A stretch of DNA of 19,953 bases from Syntrophaceae bacterium UBA5619 (lineage in GTDB: Bacteria; Desulfobacterota; Syntrophia; Syntrophales; UBA5619), in the NCBI GenBank assembly GCA_002424545.1, contig DIKL01000082.1, positions 1-19,953 on the forward strand, read 5' to 3'. The notes below the pieces were generated by a model. It saw nothing but the letters and a program-made list of their open reading frames with translations. It was not told the DNA's origin and did no database searches. The position numbers and the translations under genes are program-made. Below, in pieces: positions 7,994 to 15,077 of the stretch (within the stretch, counting starts at the first letter, position 1; each line of letters opens with the position of its first letter).

Positions 7994-10851
7994 CGCGGCA
8001 GGGGGGGGGGCGCCGGCGCCGGATTTCCGCCTTCAGCCGTTTTTGGGGCGATTTCCGGGATCCGGCGAATGATGAAATCGGGATAAACGGCTCCGATGTC
8101 TTTGGTGTCGATGTACTGTCGCGCCTCGTTTTCCGAGGAGAAGCGACCGATATAGATTCGGTTCCAGATCCCTCTTCCCTGAAGTGCGGTCGTTTCAGCG
8201 AACGCGTCGTGTCCTCTGGCTTTCAGAGACGCCAGCGTATCTTTGGCCACGCGGTCATCCTGCGTGGCGCGTACCTGGATAGCGAATGGGTTCTCCCGTG
8301 TGACCGGGACAATGCCGGGGAGCGCCTCGGGCTTGTTCGGGTTGTTCTTCGTTATGGGAGCGGCGGCGCTGCTTTGCAGGAGCGGCGCTGCCGCCTTCGG
8401 GGGAGGGGGGGGCAGCGCGGCGATCCCGGGTTTGGACGGGGACGGGATGATCTTCGTCATCATCCAGGAATAATACAGCCCCGTGGCCAGCAGGCCGAGC
8501 GCCAAGAGCAGCAGAACGACTTTGACGATCCTCGATTCAAAAAGGAATTTCGCGTGGGTGATTCCCGATCCCGGTTTCACTTTTTCCGGTCCTTCCGCGG
8601 ACGATTTGATTTTTCCGGGAATCGCACCGGCGTAGCGCCTGACCCGTTCCGGCAGGGAGGCGATCCGTTCGCTGAGGGTCAGCTTCTTTTTCCGTTCGCT
8701 GCCGTAATAGTAATAATACTTGTCATGGTACTCGTAATCAGGGCTGATTTCCGCCTTCAGGCCGTTGAGGACGACGCCGACAAGCCTGGCTTTCACGTTG
8801 TCGATCTGGGCCTTGGCCCGCTTGAGGGCGCCGCGGGCGATCTTGCCGACCTGGTAGACGAGAATCACCCCGTCGGCCATGGAAGCCCAAATCACCGCAT
8901 CGGTGGCCGCCAGGACCGGGGGGGCGTCGATGATCACGAATTCGTACTCTTCATGAATTTCGCTGAGGACCTCCCGGTTGATCTTCGTGCCGACCAATTC
9001 CGCCGGGTTGGGGGAGATCGTGCCGCTGGTCAGAATGAAGAGCTTGTCGAGACCCGGGTTGGTCATCAGTTCTTCCGTGGTCATCTGCCCCATCATCAGG
9101 TCTGTAATGGAACGCACCGTCTCCCGCCACTTGTAATTGCCGAGGATGACGTCCGACAGACCGGGGACGGACGGAATGCCGAAGATCTTGGACACCACCG
9201 GGCGGCGAAAATCTCCGTCGATGAGCAGCACCTTGTGGCCCGCCTGGGCCATCGCAATCGCCAGGTTGATCGAAATGGTGGTTTTTCCCTCCTGCGGCGA
9301 GGAGCTGGTGAAGACGATCGTTTTGATCTCCTGTTCCAGCTTGATGAAGTTGATATTCGTTCGCAGGGCGCGGAAACTCTCCGCGGCGGTGCTTTTGGGG
9401 GCGAAGTGGGAGATCAGGCGTCCGATGCGCCACAACTCGTCATCTCCGATGTCCCGCGACATTTTTTCCTTGAAGGTTCTCTTCAGCTCGTCGGTGTCGA
9501 CTTGGGGAACGACCCCCAGAACCCGCGTTTCGAGAAATTCCTCTACCTCCTCCACGGCGCCGATGGAGGTGTCGAAGGTCTCGATCACAAAGGCGAAGAC
9601 GACGCCGAGAACGAGGCCGATCAGAAAGCCGAGGGCCGTCGTGGCGGCGGTCTTGGGCGGGTTCATCGGTCCGGTCGGTTCCAGCGCCGGCTTGACGATC
9701 TGGACCTCTTCGAGCTTCTCGGCATGCTGGATCTGGGATTCCTGGTACCGCTTTTCCAGTTGCGTGAAGAGTTCCCGGTTGATGCTCGCGTCCCTCTCCA
9801 GGCGGGCCAGTTCGAGTCCCTTGTCGGGCAGGGCGTGGATCTGTGCGTCCAGACCGATGATTGCTCTTTTCGTTTCATTGACGGTTTGGGACAGGGCCTG
9901 CCGTTGGGCCGCCAATTGAGCCTTCAGGCCGATGACGATCTCGCTGATCTGCTTTTTGATCTCGATCACCTGCGGGAAGTCATCCGTGTAGTTGATCAGC
10001 AGCAGGTCCCGCTCCATCATCAGTTGCACGAGGCGATCGTTGAGGCTCTTGTAGGGGGCGGACGCTTCGTCGAAATAAAAGACGTTCTTGGAGGAGAGGG
10101 GGCTGTCCTCCGCGCGATCCAGCAGTTTGGCGATCTCATTGATCCTGCCGAGGTTCGCCAGGTCGCGGTCGTGGGCCGTTTTCAGCGCGCTCAGCCGGCC
10201 GGCCATTGTCGAAGATTCGGCGTCCAGCGAGACCATGCGGTGTTCTTGCCGAAAATCCCGGATCGCCTCTTCCGATTCCAGCAGCTTTTCCCGGGTAACG
10301 GTCAGTTGTCCTTCGATGAATTTCTTGGCTTCGACAATGCGCTTGTTGAGCTCCAGCCCGTGCCGTTCCTGGTACACCTGGGCCACCGTGTTGGCCAGGC
10401 GCTGCGCCACCCGGGGATCCTGCGATGAGGCCGTGATGTTGATGATGTCGCTGTTGCCTTCCTGTTCCGTTTTGATCCTACCCTTCAGATCCAGGATGAT
10501 CGGAAGGTAGCGGGGACTGTTTCGAACCTCCTCGGAAGGGAGACTGGCCGGGATCAGACCCATTCTCTTCGCCACCAGTTCCAGGATGAAATAGCTCTTG
10601 ATCATGGCCATCTGGGTCTCCATATAGTTGGTGGAGGACCAGGAGACGGCCTGGAGATAGAGGCCGGTGACGGAGCCCATTTTTTCGACCTTGACGCTGG
10701 CGCTGGTCTGGTAAACCGGCGTCGGACGACCCAGGATGGCGGTGATGAAGCTGAAGGCGGTCAGCATGACGACCGTGTAGATGACGATGAATTTTCGCTT
10801 GCGGATCGTACGCCAGTATTCGCGCAGATTCAGGTCGTAGGTCATCGACAT
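7990..10851 (-). CDS. Polysaccharide co-polymerase / BY-type tyrosine autokinase fused to a C-terminal SPOR domain
   Basis: A Wzc/GumC-like protein of 953 residues that would control chain length and export and drive phosphorylation cycles. In order: Wzz-type N-terminus with a first membrane span (about 20-41), periplasmic domain with long coiled-coil helices (about 185-390), second span (about 402-424), and a cytoplasmic kinase with Walker A SSPQEGKTT (517-525), Walker A' LLIDGDFRR (542-550) and Walker B VIIDAPP (639-645). A tyrosine cluster (Y706, Y708, Y712-Y716) follows. Unlike usual BY-kinases the protein does not end there. A third span (about 777-797), a Pro/Ala-rich linker (about 802-850) and a SPOR-like domain (about 852-930: FAIQVRA, IYIGRF) follow. 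AAGGAG lies about 10 nt before the ATG, and the OPX gene ends 19 nt upstream. Confidence 0.93.
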   Translation of the reverse strand: MSMTYDLNLREYWRTIRKRKFIVIYTVVMLTAFSFITAILGRPTPVYQTSASVKVEKMGSVTGLYLQAVSWSSTNYMETQMAMIKSYFILELVAKRMGLIPASLPSEEVRNSPRYLPIILDLKGRIKTEQEGNSDIINITASSQDPRVAQRLANTVAQVYQERHGLELNKRIVEAKKFIEGQLTVTREKLLESEEAIRDFRQEHRMVSLDAESSTMAGRLSALKTAHDRDLANLGRINEIAKLLDRAEDSPLSSKNVFYFDEASAPYKSLNDRLVQLMMERDLLLINYTDDFPQVIEIKKQISEIVIGLKAQLAAQRQALSQTVNETKRAIIGLDAQIHALPDKGLELARLERDASINRELFTQLEKRYQESQIQHAEKLEEVQIVKPALEPTGPMNPPKTAATTALGFLIGLVLGVVFAFVIETFDTSIGAVEEVEEFLETRVLGVVPQVDTDELKRTFKEKMSRDIGDDELWRIGRLISHFAPKSTAAESFRALRTNINFIKLEQEIKTIVFTSSSPQEGKTTISINLAIAMAQAGHKVLLIDGDFRRPVVSKIFGIPSVPGLSDVILGNYKWRETVRSITDLMMGQMTTEELMTNPGLDKLFILTSGTISPNPAELVGTKINREVLSEIHEEYEFVIIDAPPVLAATDAVIWASMADGVILVYQVGKIARGALKRAKAQIDNVKARLVGVVLNGLKAEISPDYEYHDKYYYYYGSERKKKLTLSERIASLPERVRRYAGAIPGKIKSSAEGPEKVKPGSGITHAKFLFESRIVKVVLLLLALGLLATGLYYSWMMTKIIPSPSKPGIAALPPPPPKAAAPLLQSSAAAPITKNNPNKPEALPGIVPVTRENPFAIQVRATQDDRVAKDTLASLKARGHDAFAETTALQGRGIWNRIYIGRFSSENEARQYIDTKDIGAVYPDFIIRRIPEIAPKTAEGGNPAPAPPPLPR

Positions 10852-10870
10852 GGCGTCAAGGCTCCTTCGT

Positions 10871-12022
10871 TTACCAACGCAATTTGTTCGGGTCCAGGGC
10901 GTAGGCGTCCCGGTAGCCGGCAGGATAAGACAACAGAAAATCGAGCGACGGGGAAATCACCTCGATGAACTCGTTGACGTCCCCAATCACGCTCCGGGGG
11001 ACGTAAACCAGGTCGCCGTCCTTCAGAGGAATGTTCTGGGAGAGATCGCCCTGCTTCAGGATCTCATCCAGGTTGGCCGACAGAATGATCGGCTTGCCCC
11101 GACGCTCCCGGTACTCCCGGATGATCTTGATGTCGGCCTTGACGGCCACCGGTGTGGTCCCGCCGGAAAGCGCGATTGCCGTCAGCAGGTCGTTGGCATC
11201 CCGGTACCGCAGAATTCCCTGCGACCGGACCTGCCCGAAGACGTAGACGCGTTCGGTGTAGGTCGGCAGCTCCGGAACGGTGATCATGTCGCCGTGATCG
11301 AGCACGACGTTGTCGCTCACGTCGCCGCGAAACATCGCATTGTACAGATTCAGCGTGTAGCTCTTGCCCTCGCGAAGGAGTTCAACCCGACGCAGATCCG
11401 CGTTTCCCGTTTCCTTTCCGGTGATCGCGCCGCCCGCCCTCACGATCAGGTCCAGGACCCTCGTCTTTCCGTTTAGTGCGTAGCGACCGGGGCCGGTAGC
11501 ATTATTCTGATACTGCAGGGCATTGATCTGGCCGGTGAGGAGGACATCCTTGCTCTTGTACTCCTTCACGATGACTTCCATCCGCGGCCCCCGCATGTAT
11601 TTGCCGGCCAGCCCGGCCAGGATGTCCCGGACTTCTGCCGCGGTATAGCCGCTGACCGAAACATTGTCGCCGAAAATGAAGGAGATCTTGCCGTCCGGTC
11701 GGACGGTCGCGGTATAGACGGTTTGTTTGAAGGCCTCGTCCCGGGCCGGAACCCAGTAATTGATCGTGAGGACGTCCCCGGGGCCGATTTTGTATTCGGG
11801 TACGCCGTTGACCTCTTTAAAAACAGCGTTTTCACTGGCGACGCTCATTTTCTGAATGGCGTCGAGCATTTCCCGCTGCCGCTGATCCTGAGCCTCGACC
11901 ACAACCGCCGGTTCCCGATAGGTCTTCACGGAGATGCCCGGGGCCTCGACGGTGCAGGATGACAGCAAAAAAAGGGTAAGAATCAGAAGGGATAACGACA
12001 ACTGCCTTTTCCCGAGGGTCAT
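10871..12022 (-). CDS. Polysaccharide export outer-membrane lipoprotein (OPX/Wza family)
   Basis: Forms, or contributes to, the outer-membrane exit channel for polysaccharide, working with the autokinase encoded next to it. The 383-residue protein begins with a lipoprotein signal peptide (basic n-region, LLILTLFLL core, lipobox LSSC with Cys23). The Poly_export domain follows at about 75-165 (YKIGPGDVLTINYW, VRPDGKISF). Two SLBB-type regions follow (about 170-250 and 255-345), with the typical VYVFGQVRSQG and LKDGDLVYVP motifs. The C-terminus is soluble in appearance with no obvious amphipathic Wza-type helix, so the outer-membrane pore may differ from E. coli Wza. GGAG precedes the ATG by 8 nt. 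It is the first gene of the operon, downstream of a good sigma-70-like promoter at 12066-12095. Confidence 0.93.
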   Translation of the reverse strand: MTLGKRQLSLSLLILTLFLLSSCTVEAPGISVKTYREPAVVVEAQDQRQREMLDAIQKMSVASENAVFKEVNGVPEYKIGPGDVLTINYWVPARDEAFKQTVYTATVRPDGKISFIFGDNVSVSGYTAAEVRDILAGLAGKYMRGPRMEVIVKEYKSKDVLLTGQINALQYQNNATGPGRYALNGKTRVLDLIVRAGGAITGKETGNADLRRVELLREGKSYTLNLYNAMFRGDVSDNVVLDHGDMITVPELPTYTERVYVFGQVRSQGILRYRDANDLLTAIALSGGTTPVAVKADIKIIREYRERRGKPIILSANLDEILKQGDLSQNIPLKDGDLVYVPRSVIGDVNEFIEVISPSLDFLLSYPAGYRDAYALDPNKLRW

Positions 12023-12065
12023 GATGATTCTCCATGGACGTTGATGGTTATGTCGTTTGGAGCGC

Positions 12066-12095
12066 AGTATGTGCGAAGAACCGTCTTTCTGTCAA
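12066..12095 (-). promoter_or_regulatory. Predicted sigma-70 promoter of the export operon
   Basis: On the minus strand a perfect -35 box TTGACA (12095-12090) is followed after 18 nt by CATACT (12071-12066). Transcription would begin near 12058, giving a leader of about 35 nt before the OPX gene start. Confidence 0.5.
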
Positions 12096-12120
12096 GCAAT
12101 TTTCCTTGGTAATATTGTAA

Positions 12121-12144
12121 AAACACTTGCACTTTGATGTGTTT
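12121..12144. repeat. Interrupted inverted repeat in the divergent promoter region
   Basis: AAACAC at 12121-12126 and GTGTTT at 12139-12144 form 6-bp arms around 12 bases. It lies upstream of the -35 box of the export operon promoter and could be an operator, but short AT-rich arms arise by chance easily. Confidence 0.25.
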
Positions 12145-12172
12145 GCGTGTAAAAGATCAAATCAATGTGCGT

Positions 12173-12201
12173 TTGACTTGAGATTCAAGAGCGCCTATTG
12201 A
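12173..12201 (+). promoter_or_regulatory. Possible promoter of the HD-GYP gene with an internal palindrome
   Basis: TTGACT (12173-12178) and TATTGA (12196-12201) are 17 nt apart, upstream of the ribosome site at 12215. A perfect 5-3-5 palindrome CTTGAGATTCAAG (12177-12189) overlaps the -35 end and the spacer, a position suited to a repressor site. The -10 box is weak. Confidence 0.35.
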
Positions 12202-12214
12202 TAACTTCAAACGC

Positions 12215-12220
12215 GAGGGG
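12215..12220 (+). promoter_or_regulatory. Ribosome binding site of the HD-GYP gene
   Basis: GAGGGG lies 10 nt before the ATG at 12231. It favours that ATG over an in-frame TTG at 12198, which would be 11 codons earlier. Confidence 0.5.
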
Positions 12221-12230
12221 ATTGTTTTTT

Positions 12231-12386
12231 ATGCGCAGTTCGGATTTGGTCAGGAAACAGACGGAGGTATCATCCGTCAATGGCGCTGCGCATGCCGAAG
12301 GAAAGAAAATGCGTATTTCAGATTTGGTCAAGGAACAGATGGGGACGTCGACCGTCAGTGGCGCCGTGCATATCCGACGGGAGAAA
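12231..12386 (+). repeat. Tandem duplication of a 78-bp coding unit
   Basis: Codons at 12231-12308 and 12309-12386 encode two 26-residue units that begin MRSSDLV and MRISDLV and share 13 of 26 residues. The second unit also begins with ATG and has AAGGAA 5 nt upstream, so a shorter protein could start there. Confidence 0.75.
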
Positions 12387-13466
12387 AATATTGATTTTCT
12401 GGTCCGTTTCAACGGCAAGCCTGCGGAGGAGAGCCTTGACGAAAAGCGGGAAGATTACGCCGTGAATCGGGAAGAGGCCGCCGCCGAGGCTCTGCCGAAA
12501 AGCGAAATGCAACCGACACCGAAGGTCATGGATACCGTTTTGCCCGTTGAACCGGCGCCGTCCGTCAGCCCGGCAACCATCGGCGTGAAAGAACTCTACG
12601 CCGAGGCCCGCGATTACATGACGGAGTTCAGACAGAAGGTGCTGAGTTCCGGCAAAGGGATCGGGCCGGGTCGATCGCTGAAGCGGGTTGAAAGAATCGT
12701 TGAGTCGCCTCGCCTGATCGATGAAATGTATGCGCTGACGCTGCTTTTCGGACACGCCGATACAACGTTTGTCGACCACTCCGTCAACAACATGGTTTAC
12801 AGCCTCATGCTCGGCATGCGGATGAATTATCCGCCGCGGAAGCTTGTCGGACTGGCGTTGGCGGCGCTGCATCACGATGTCGGAATGTTTCTGATTCCCG
12901 AGCAGATCCTCAACAAGAAACAGCGATTGAACTCGGCCGAACTGGCCGAGATTCGAAAGCATCCCGGCACCGGCCGCAATCTTTTGGAGGCTTACGATGC
13001 CGTCGATCCGGAGATCAGCCGGGCGGTTTATGAACACCACGAACGGGAAAGCATGCAGGGTTATCCCGAGGGGATCGGCAACGGCAAGATCTGCGAATAT
13101 GCCAAGATCATCGGGATCTGTGATTCCTATGAGGCCATGACCCACTATCGTCCGCACAAGAAGGCGATGGAGCAGTACGTATCCGTCCTGGAGTTGGCGA
13201 GGACGAAAGACCTGTTGTTTGATCCGCGGATTGTGAAGGTTTTTCTGGATGTTATAACGATCTATCCCATCGGAACTTACGTCCGCCTGAACAACAGCGC
13301 GATCGGCGTCGTGGTTTCAACGAACCCCGACAACCCGTTCAGGCCCGTGGTTCGGATCGTGCGGGACGGCCAGGGCAACAAGGTCTCCGGCGAACAAATC
13401 GATCTGGCGCAAACCAATATCCTCAACATCGTAACGGGGGTTCCGGCGACTGAGGCGTCCGCCTGA
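12231..13466 (+). CDS. HD-GYP domain protein (cyclic-di-GMP phosphodiesterase-like)
   Basis: A 411-residue protein with no membrane segment. The N-terminal 52 residues are two diverged copies of a 26-residue unit, followed by a charged, Ala/Pro-rich linker (about 65-120). The HD-GYP domain spans about 170-330: a His in VDHSVNN (about 183), the HD pair in LHHDVG (about 215-216), the KHPGTGRNLL helix, and HHE with GYP (about 269-279). HD-GYP enzymes hydrolyse cyclic di-GMP. Two usually conserved spots differ: the Lys after HDxG is Met (HDVGM), and the DG before GYP is absent (HHERESMQGYP). It may therefore be weakly active or act as a sensor. A C-terminal beta-rich tail (about 345-400) follows. 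It is divergent from the polysaccharide export operon, suggesting linked control. Confidence 0.88.
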   Translation: MRSSDLVRKQTEVSSVNGAAHAEGKKMRISDLVKEQMGTSTVSGAVHIRREKNIDFLVRFNGKPAEESLDEKREDYAVNREEAAAEALPKSEMQPTPKVMDTVLPVEPAPSVSPATIGVKELYAEARDYMTEFRQKVLSSGKGIGPGRSLKRVERIVESPRLIDEMYALTLLFGHADTTFVDHSVNNMVYSLMLGMRMNYPPRKLVGLALAALHHDVGMFLIPEQILNKKQRLNSAELAEIRKHPGTGRNLLEAYDAVDPEISRAVYEHHERESMQGYPEGIGNGKICEYAKIIGICDSYEAMTHYRPHKKAMEQYVSVLELARTKDLLFDPRIVKVFLDVITIYPIGTYVRLNNSAIGVVVSTNPDNPFRPVVRIVRDGQGNKVSGEQIDLAQTNILNIVTGVPATEASA

Positions 13467-13488
13467 CGCTATTCCCGCGGACGGAAAA

Positions 13489-13505
13489 CCGGCCGCCCTG
13501 GCCGG
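13489..13505 (-). terminator. Possible Rho-independent terminator of the ATPase operon
   Basis: A CCGGCC/GGCCGG stem with a 5-nt loop is followed on the minus strand by four T residues. The T-run is short, so this is a weak call. It lies between the convergent HD-GYP and ATPase genes. The remaining bases of the 160-bp gap show no other feature. Confidence 0.35.
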
Positions 13506-13626
13506 AAGGAGTCACGCCGTCATTTCCGCGTCCGGACACGGCTCCAAAGATGATCTGCTGATTGACCTCGCAATCCTGAACTGAAACGATGTTCGAGTTG
13601 AATCGGTCGATCAAAGAAAGAATCTT

Positions 13627-14421
13627 CTACAGCGAATCCTCCAGAACCCGCTTGATCGCCGCGCGGTCGATCGTCTTTGCCTTTCGGCTGAAGGAAACCA
13701 GCAGCGCCAGATCGCAGATCCTGTTGATGACCCGGGGAATTCCTCCGGAATCGTTGTAAATCTCTTCCGCGGCCTCGGGCGTGAACGGATTGTTCTTCTG
13801 CCCGGCCTTTTCCATGCGGAAGGCGATATAATCCCGCGTATCGGTTGGGCTGAGCGGATTGATATGGTAACGGACCGCGATCCGTTGATCGAGCGGCGCG
13901 TATGCCCGGATCTTGCTCTGCAGCTCCGGTTGGCCGATCAGCACCAGGTGGAGGATATACCGGTCGTTGAGCTGAAAATTCAGGAGCAGCCGGATCTCTT
14001 CCAGGGTCTCCTGGTAGATCAACTGGGCCTCGTCGACGACCAGCAGCGTGGAGCGGTCGTTCTGCATGTTCTCGACCATTCGATCGTTGAACATCTTCAG
14101 CAGATCCGCTTTGGAATTGGTCGTGGGATTCAAATCGAGCTGGTAGAGGGCCTCCTTGAGAAAGTCAATCGGCGTCAGGGAGGGGTTCGTGATCAGGCCG
14201 ATGTCGAACTCGGCATCGGCCAAATGCCGGATGAAGACGCGGCTGAGCGTGGTTTTTCCGCAGCCGATCTCGCCCGTCAGCACGACGACCCCCTTGTTGC
14301 GTTTGACGGCGTAGATCAGCCGGGCGAGGGCCTCCTCGTGTTCGGAGGAATAATACATGAACTCCGGATCGGGAACGTTTTCAAATGGATATTTTTGCAG
14401 ACCCCAGTAGGCTAAATACAT
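13627..14421 (-). CDS. ExeA-like AAA ATPase (PEP-CTERM/exosortase-locus secretion ATPase type)
   Basis: A 264-residue P-loop ATPase. The N-terminus has the ExeA-type opening (WGLQKYPFENVPDPEF, about 6-21, and an SEHEEAL motif near 26-32). Walker A GEIGCGKT lies at 50-57, Walker B LLVVDEAQ at 126-133, a sensor-like LIGQPEL at 161-167, and GGIPRVIN at 226-233. ExeA ATPases act with peptidoglycan-linked partners in secretion, and a close subfamily is found in exopolysaccharide/exosortase loci. No exosortase gene is in this window. The ATG at 14421 is chosen because the family starts at this point and GGAGGG lies upstream; a longer frame would overlap the phosphatase gene by 52 nt. With this start the overlap is 10 nt, suggesting translational coupling. 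Confidence 0.87.
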   Translation of the reverse strand: MYLAYWGLQKYPFENVPDPEFMYYSSEHEEALARLIYAVKRNKGVVVLTGEIGCGKTTLSRVFIRHLADAEFDIGLITNPSLTPIDFLKEALYQLDLNPTTNSKADLLKMFNDRMVENMQNDRSTLLVVDEAQLIYQETLEEIRLLLNFQLNDRYILHLVLIGQPELQSKIRAYAPLDQRIAVRYHINPLSPTDTRDYIAFRMEKAGQKNNPFTPEAAEEIYNDSGGIPRVINRICDLALLVSFSRKAKTIDRAAIKRVLEDSL

Positions 14422-14870
14422 CTTCTCAGTCCCTCCATGGCAAGTGAAAGTTCCGCGAAGCAAAGCCGGTAATCAAAAATGGAGCGTCGATAGGGATCCT
14501 TGACATCTCCGTCGCCGTTCTCCTGCCGGTCATCCGGCAGAAAGGATTTCAATAGCCGTAACTTATGTGTGGTTTCGGGGTGTTGGTCGCCGATCTTCTG
14601 TAACTGCCGCTGTTCCATCGGCACGATCAGGTCCGCTTCCTCAAGGAGCGCTTCGTTCAACAGCCGGGATTGGTGGCCTTCGTCGTCGATGCCGTTCTCC
14701 CGAAGGATCCTTCTTGCGGTCTCATCGGCGGGTGTTCCTTCCATGTCCAGCAGACCGGCCGACGAAACCTCCATGTTGCCGACCCCGAGACGTTCCAGCC
14801 GGCACCGGAGGATCCGCTCGGCCATGAAGCTTCGCACGATATTCGCGTTGCAGACAAAAAGAATTTTCAC
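14412..14870 (-). CDS. Low-molecular-weight protein tyrosine phosphatase-like protein (Wzb-like)
   Basis: A 152-residue protein of the LMW-PTP fold. With a GTG start at 14870 it opens VKILFVCNANIVRS. The CX5RS phosphate loop is present (Cys7, Arg13, Ser14), but the usual Gly-Asn-x-Cys core reads Ala-Asn-Ile-Val, so the loop is atypical. The general acid Asp is kept in the DPYRRS motif (about Asp125), as in bacterial Wzb enzymes. The family removes phosphate from tyrosines of BY-kinases, and the autokinase gene nearby is an obvious candidate substrate. An in-frame TTG at 14894 would add 8 residues; GTG is preferred because the family starts right before the first beta strand. The 3' end overlaps the ATPase start. 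Confidence 0.82.
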   Translation of the reverse strand: MKILFVCNANIVRSFMAERILRCRLERLGVGNMEVSSAGLLDMEGTPADETARRILRENGIDDEGHQSRLLNEALLEEADLIVPMEQRQLQKIGDQHPETTHKLRLLKSFLPDDRQENGDGDVKDPYRRSIFDYRLCFAELSLAMEGLRRCI

Positions 14871-14908
14871 GACGGGACCGCCCCAGTATAACAACTGTGT
14901 GATGCGAC

Positions 14909-14936
14909 GCTATAGCAGATTAAAAAAAATATACAA
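14909..14936 (-). promoter_or_regulatory. Possible promoter of the phosphatase-ATPase pair
   Basis: On the minus strand TTGTAT (14936-14931) and TATAGC (14914-14909) are separated by 16 nt within an AT-rich patch just upstream of the phosphatase gene. Confidence 0.4.
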
Positions 14937-15026
14937 GCATTTTGTGGACAAAGGGGCGATCCGCGTTTGGGGATTGGTTGTTGGGACGGGGGGCATGTTG
15001 ATTTCCGACGGAAAACGGTTTTCGTT

Positions 15027-15055
15027 TTGTTTTTTCCGGAGAGTTCATCTATAGT
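15027..15055 (+). promoter_or_regulatory. Possible promoter of the Sir2-NRDE-NUDIX run
   Basis: TTGTTT (15027-15032) and TATAGT (15050-15055) are 17 nt apart, and the -10 box ends 22 nt before the Sir2 ATG. The start of transcription would fall close to a G-rich ribosome site. Confidence 0.45.
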
Positions 15056-15077
15056 ACGGCCCTCACGGGGGCGAAGA

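Noticed and set aside
8209..10428. Very long open frame on the plus strand opposite the autokinase gene
   Set aside because: Its product is rich in Arg, Gly, Asp and His with no recognisable domain, as expected from the complement of a GC-rich gene. The minus-strand frame has clear kinase motifs.
12106..12135. Possible sigma-54 promoter around TTGCA upstream of the HD-GYP gene
   Set aside because: The GG that would form the -24 element is at the wrong distance from the TTGC element.
13423..13614. Minus-strand 63-codon frame between the HD-GYP and ATPase genes
   Set aside because: It overlaps the end of the HD-GYP gene, has no clear ribosome site and encodes no recognisable feature.
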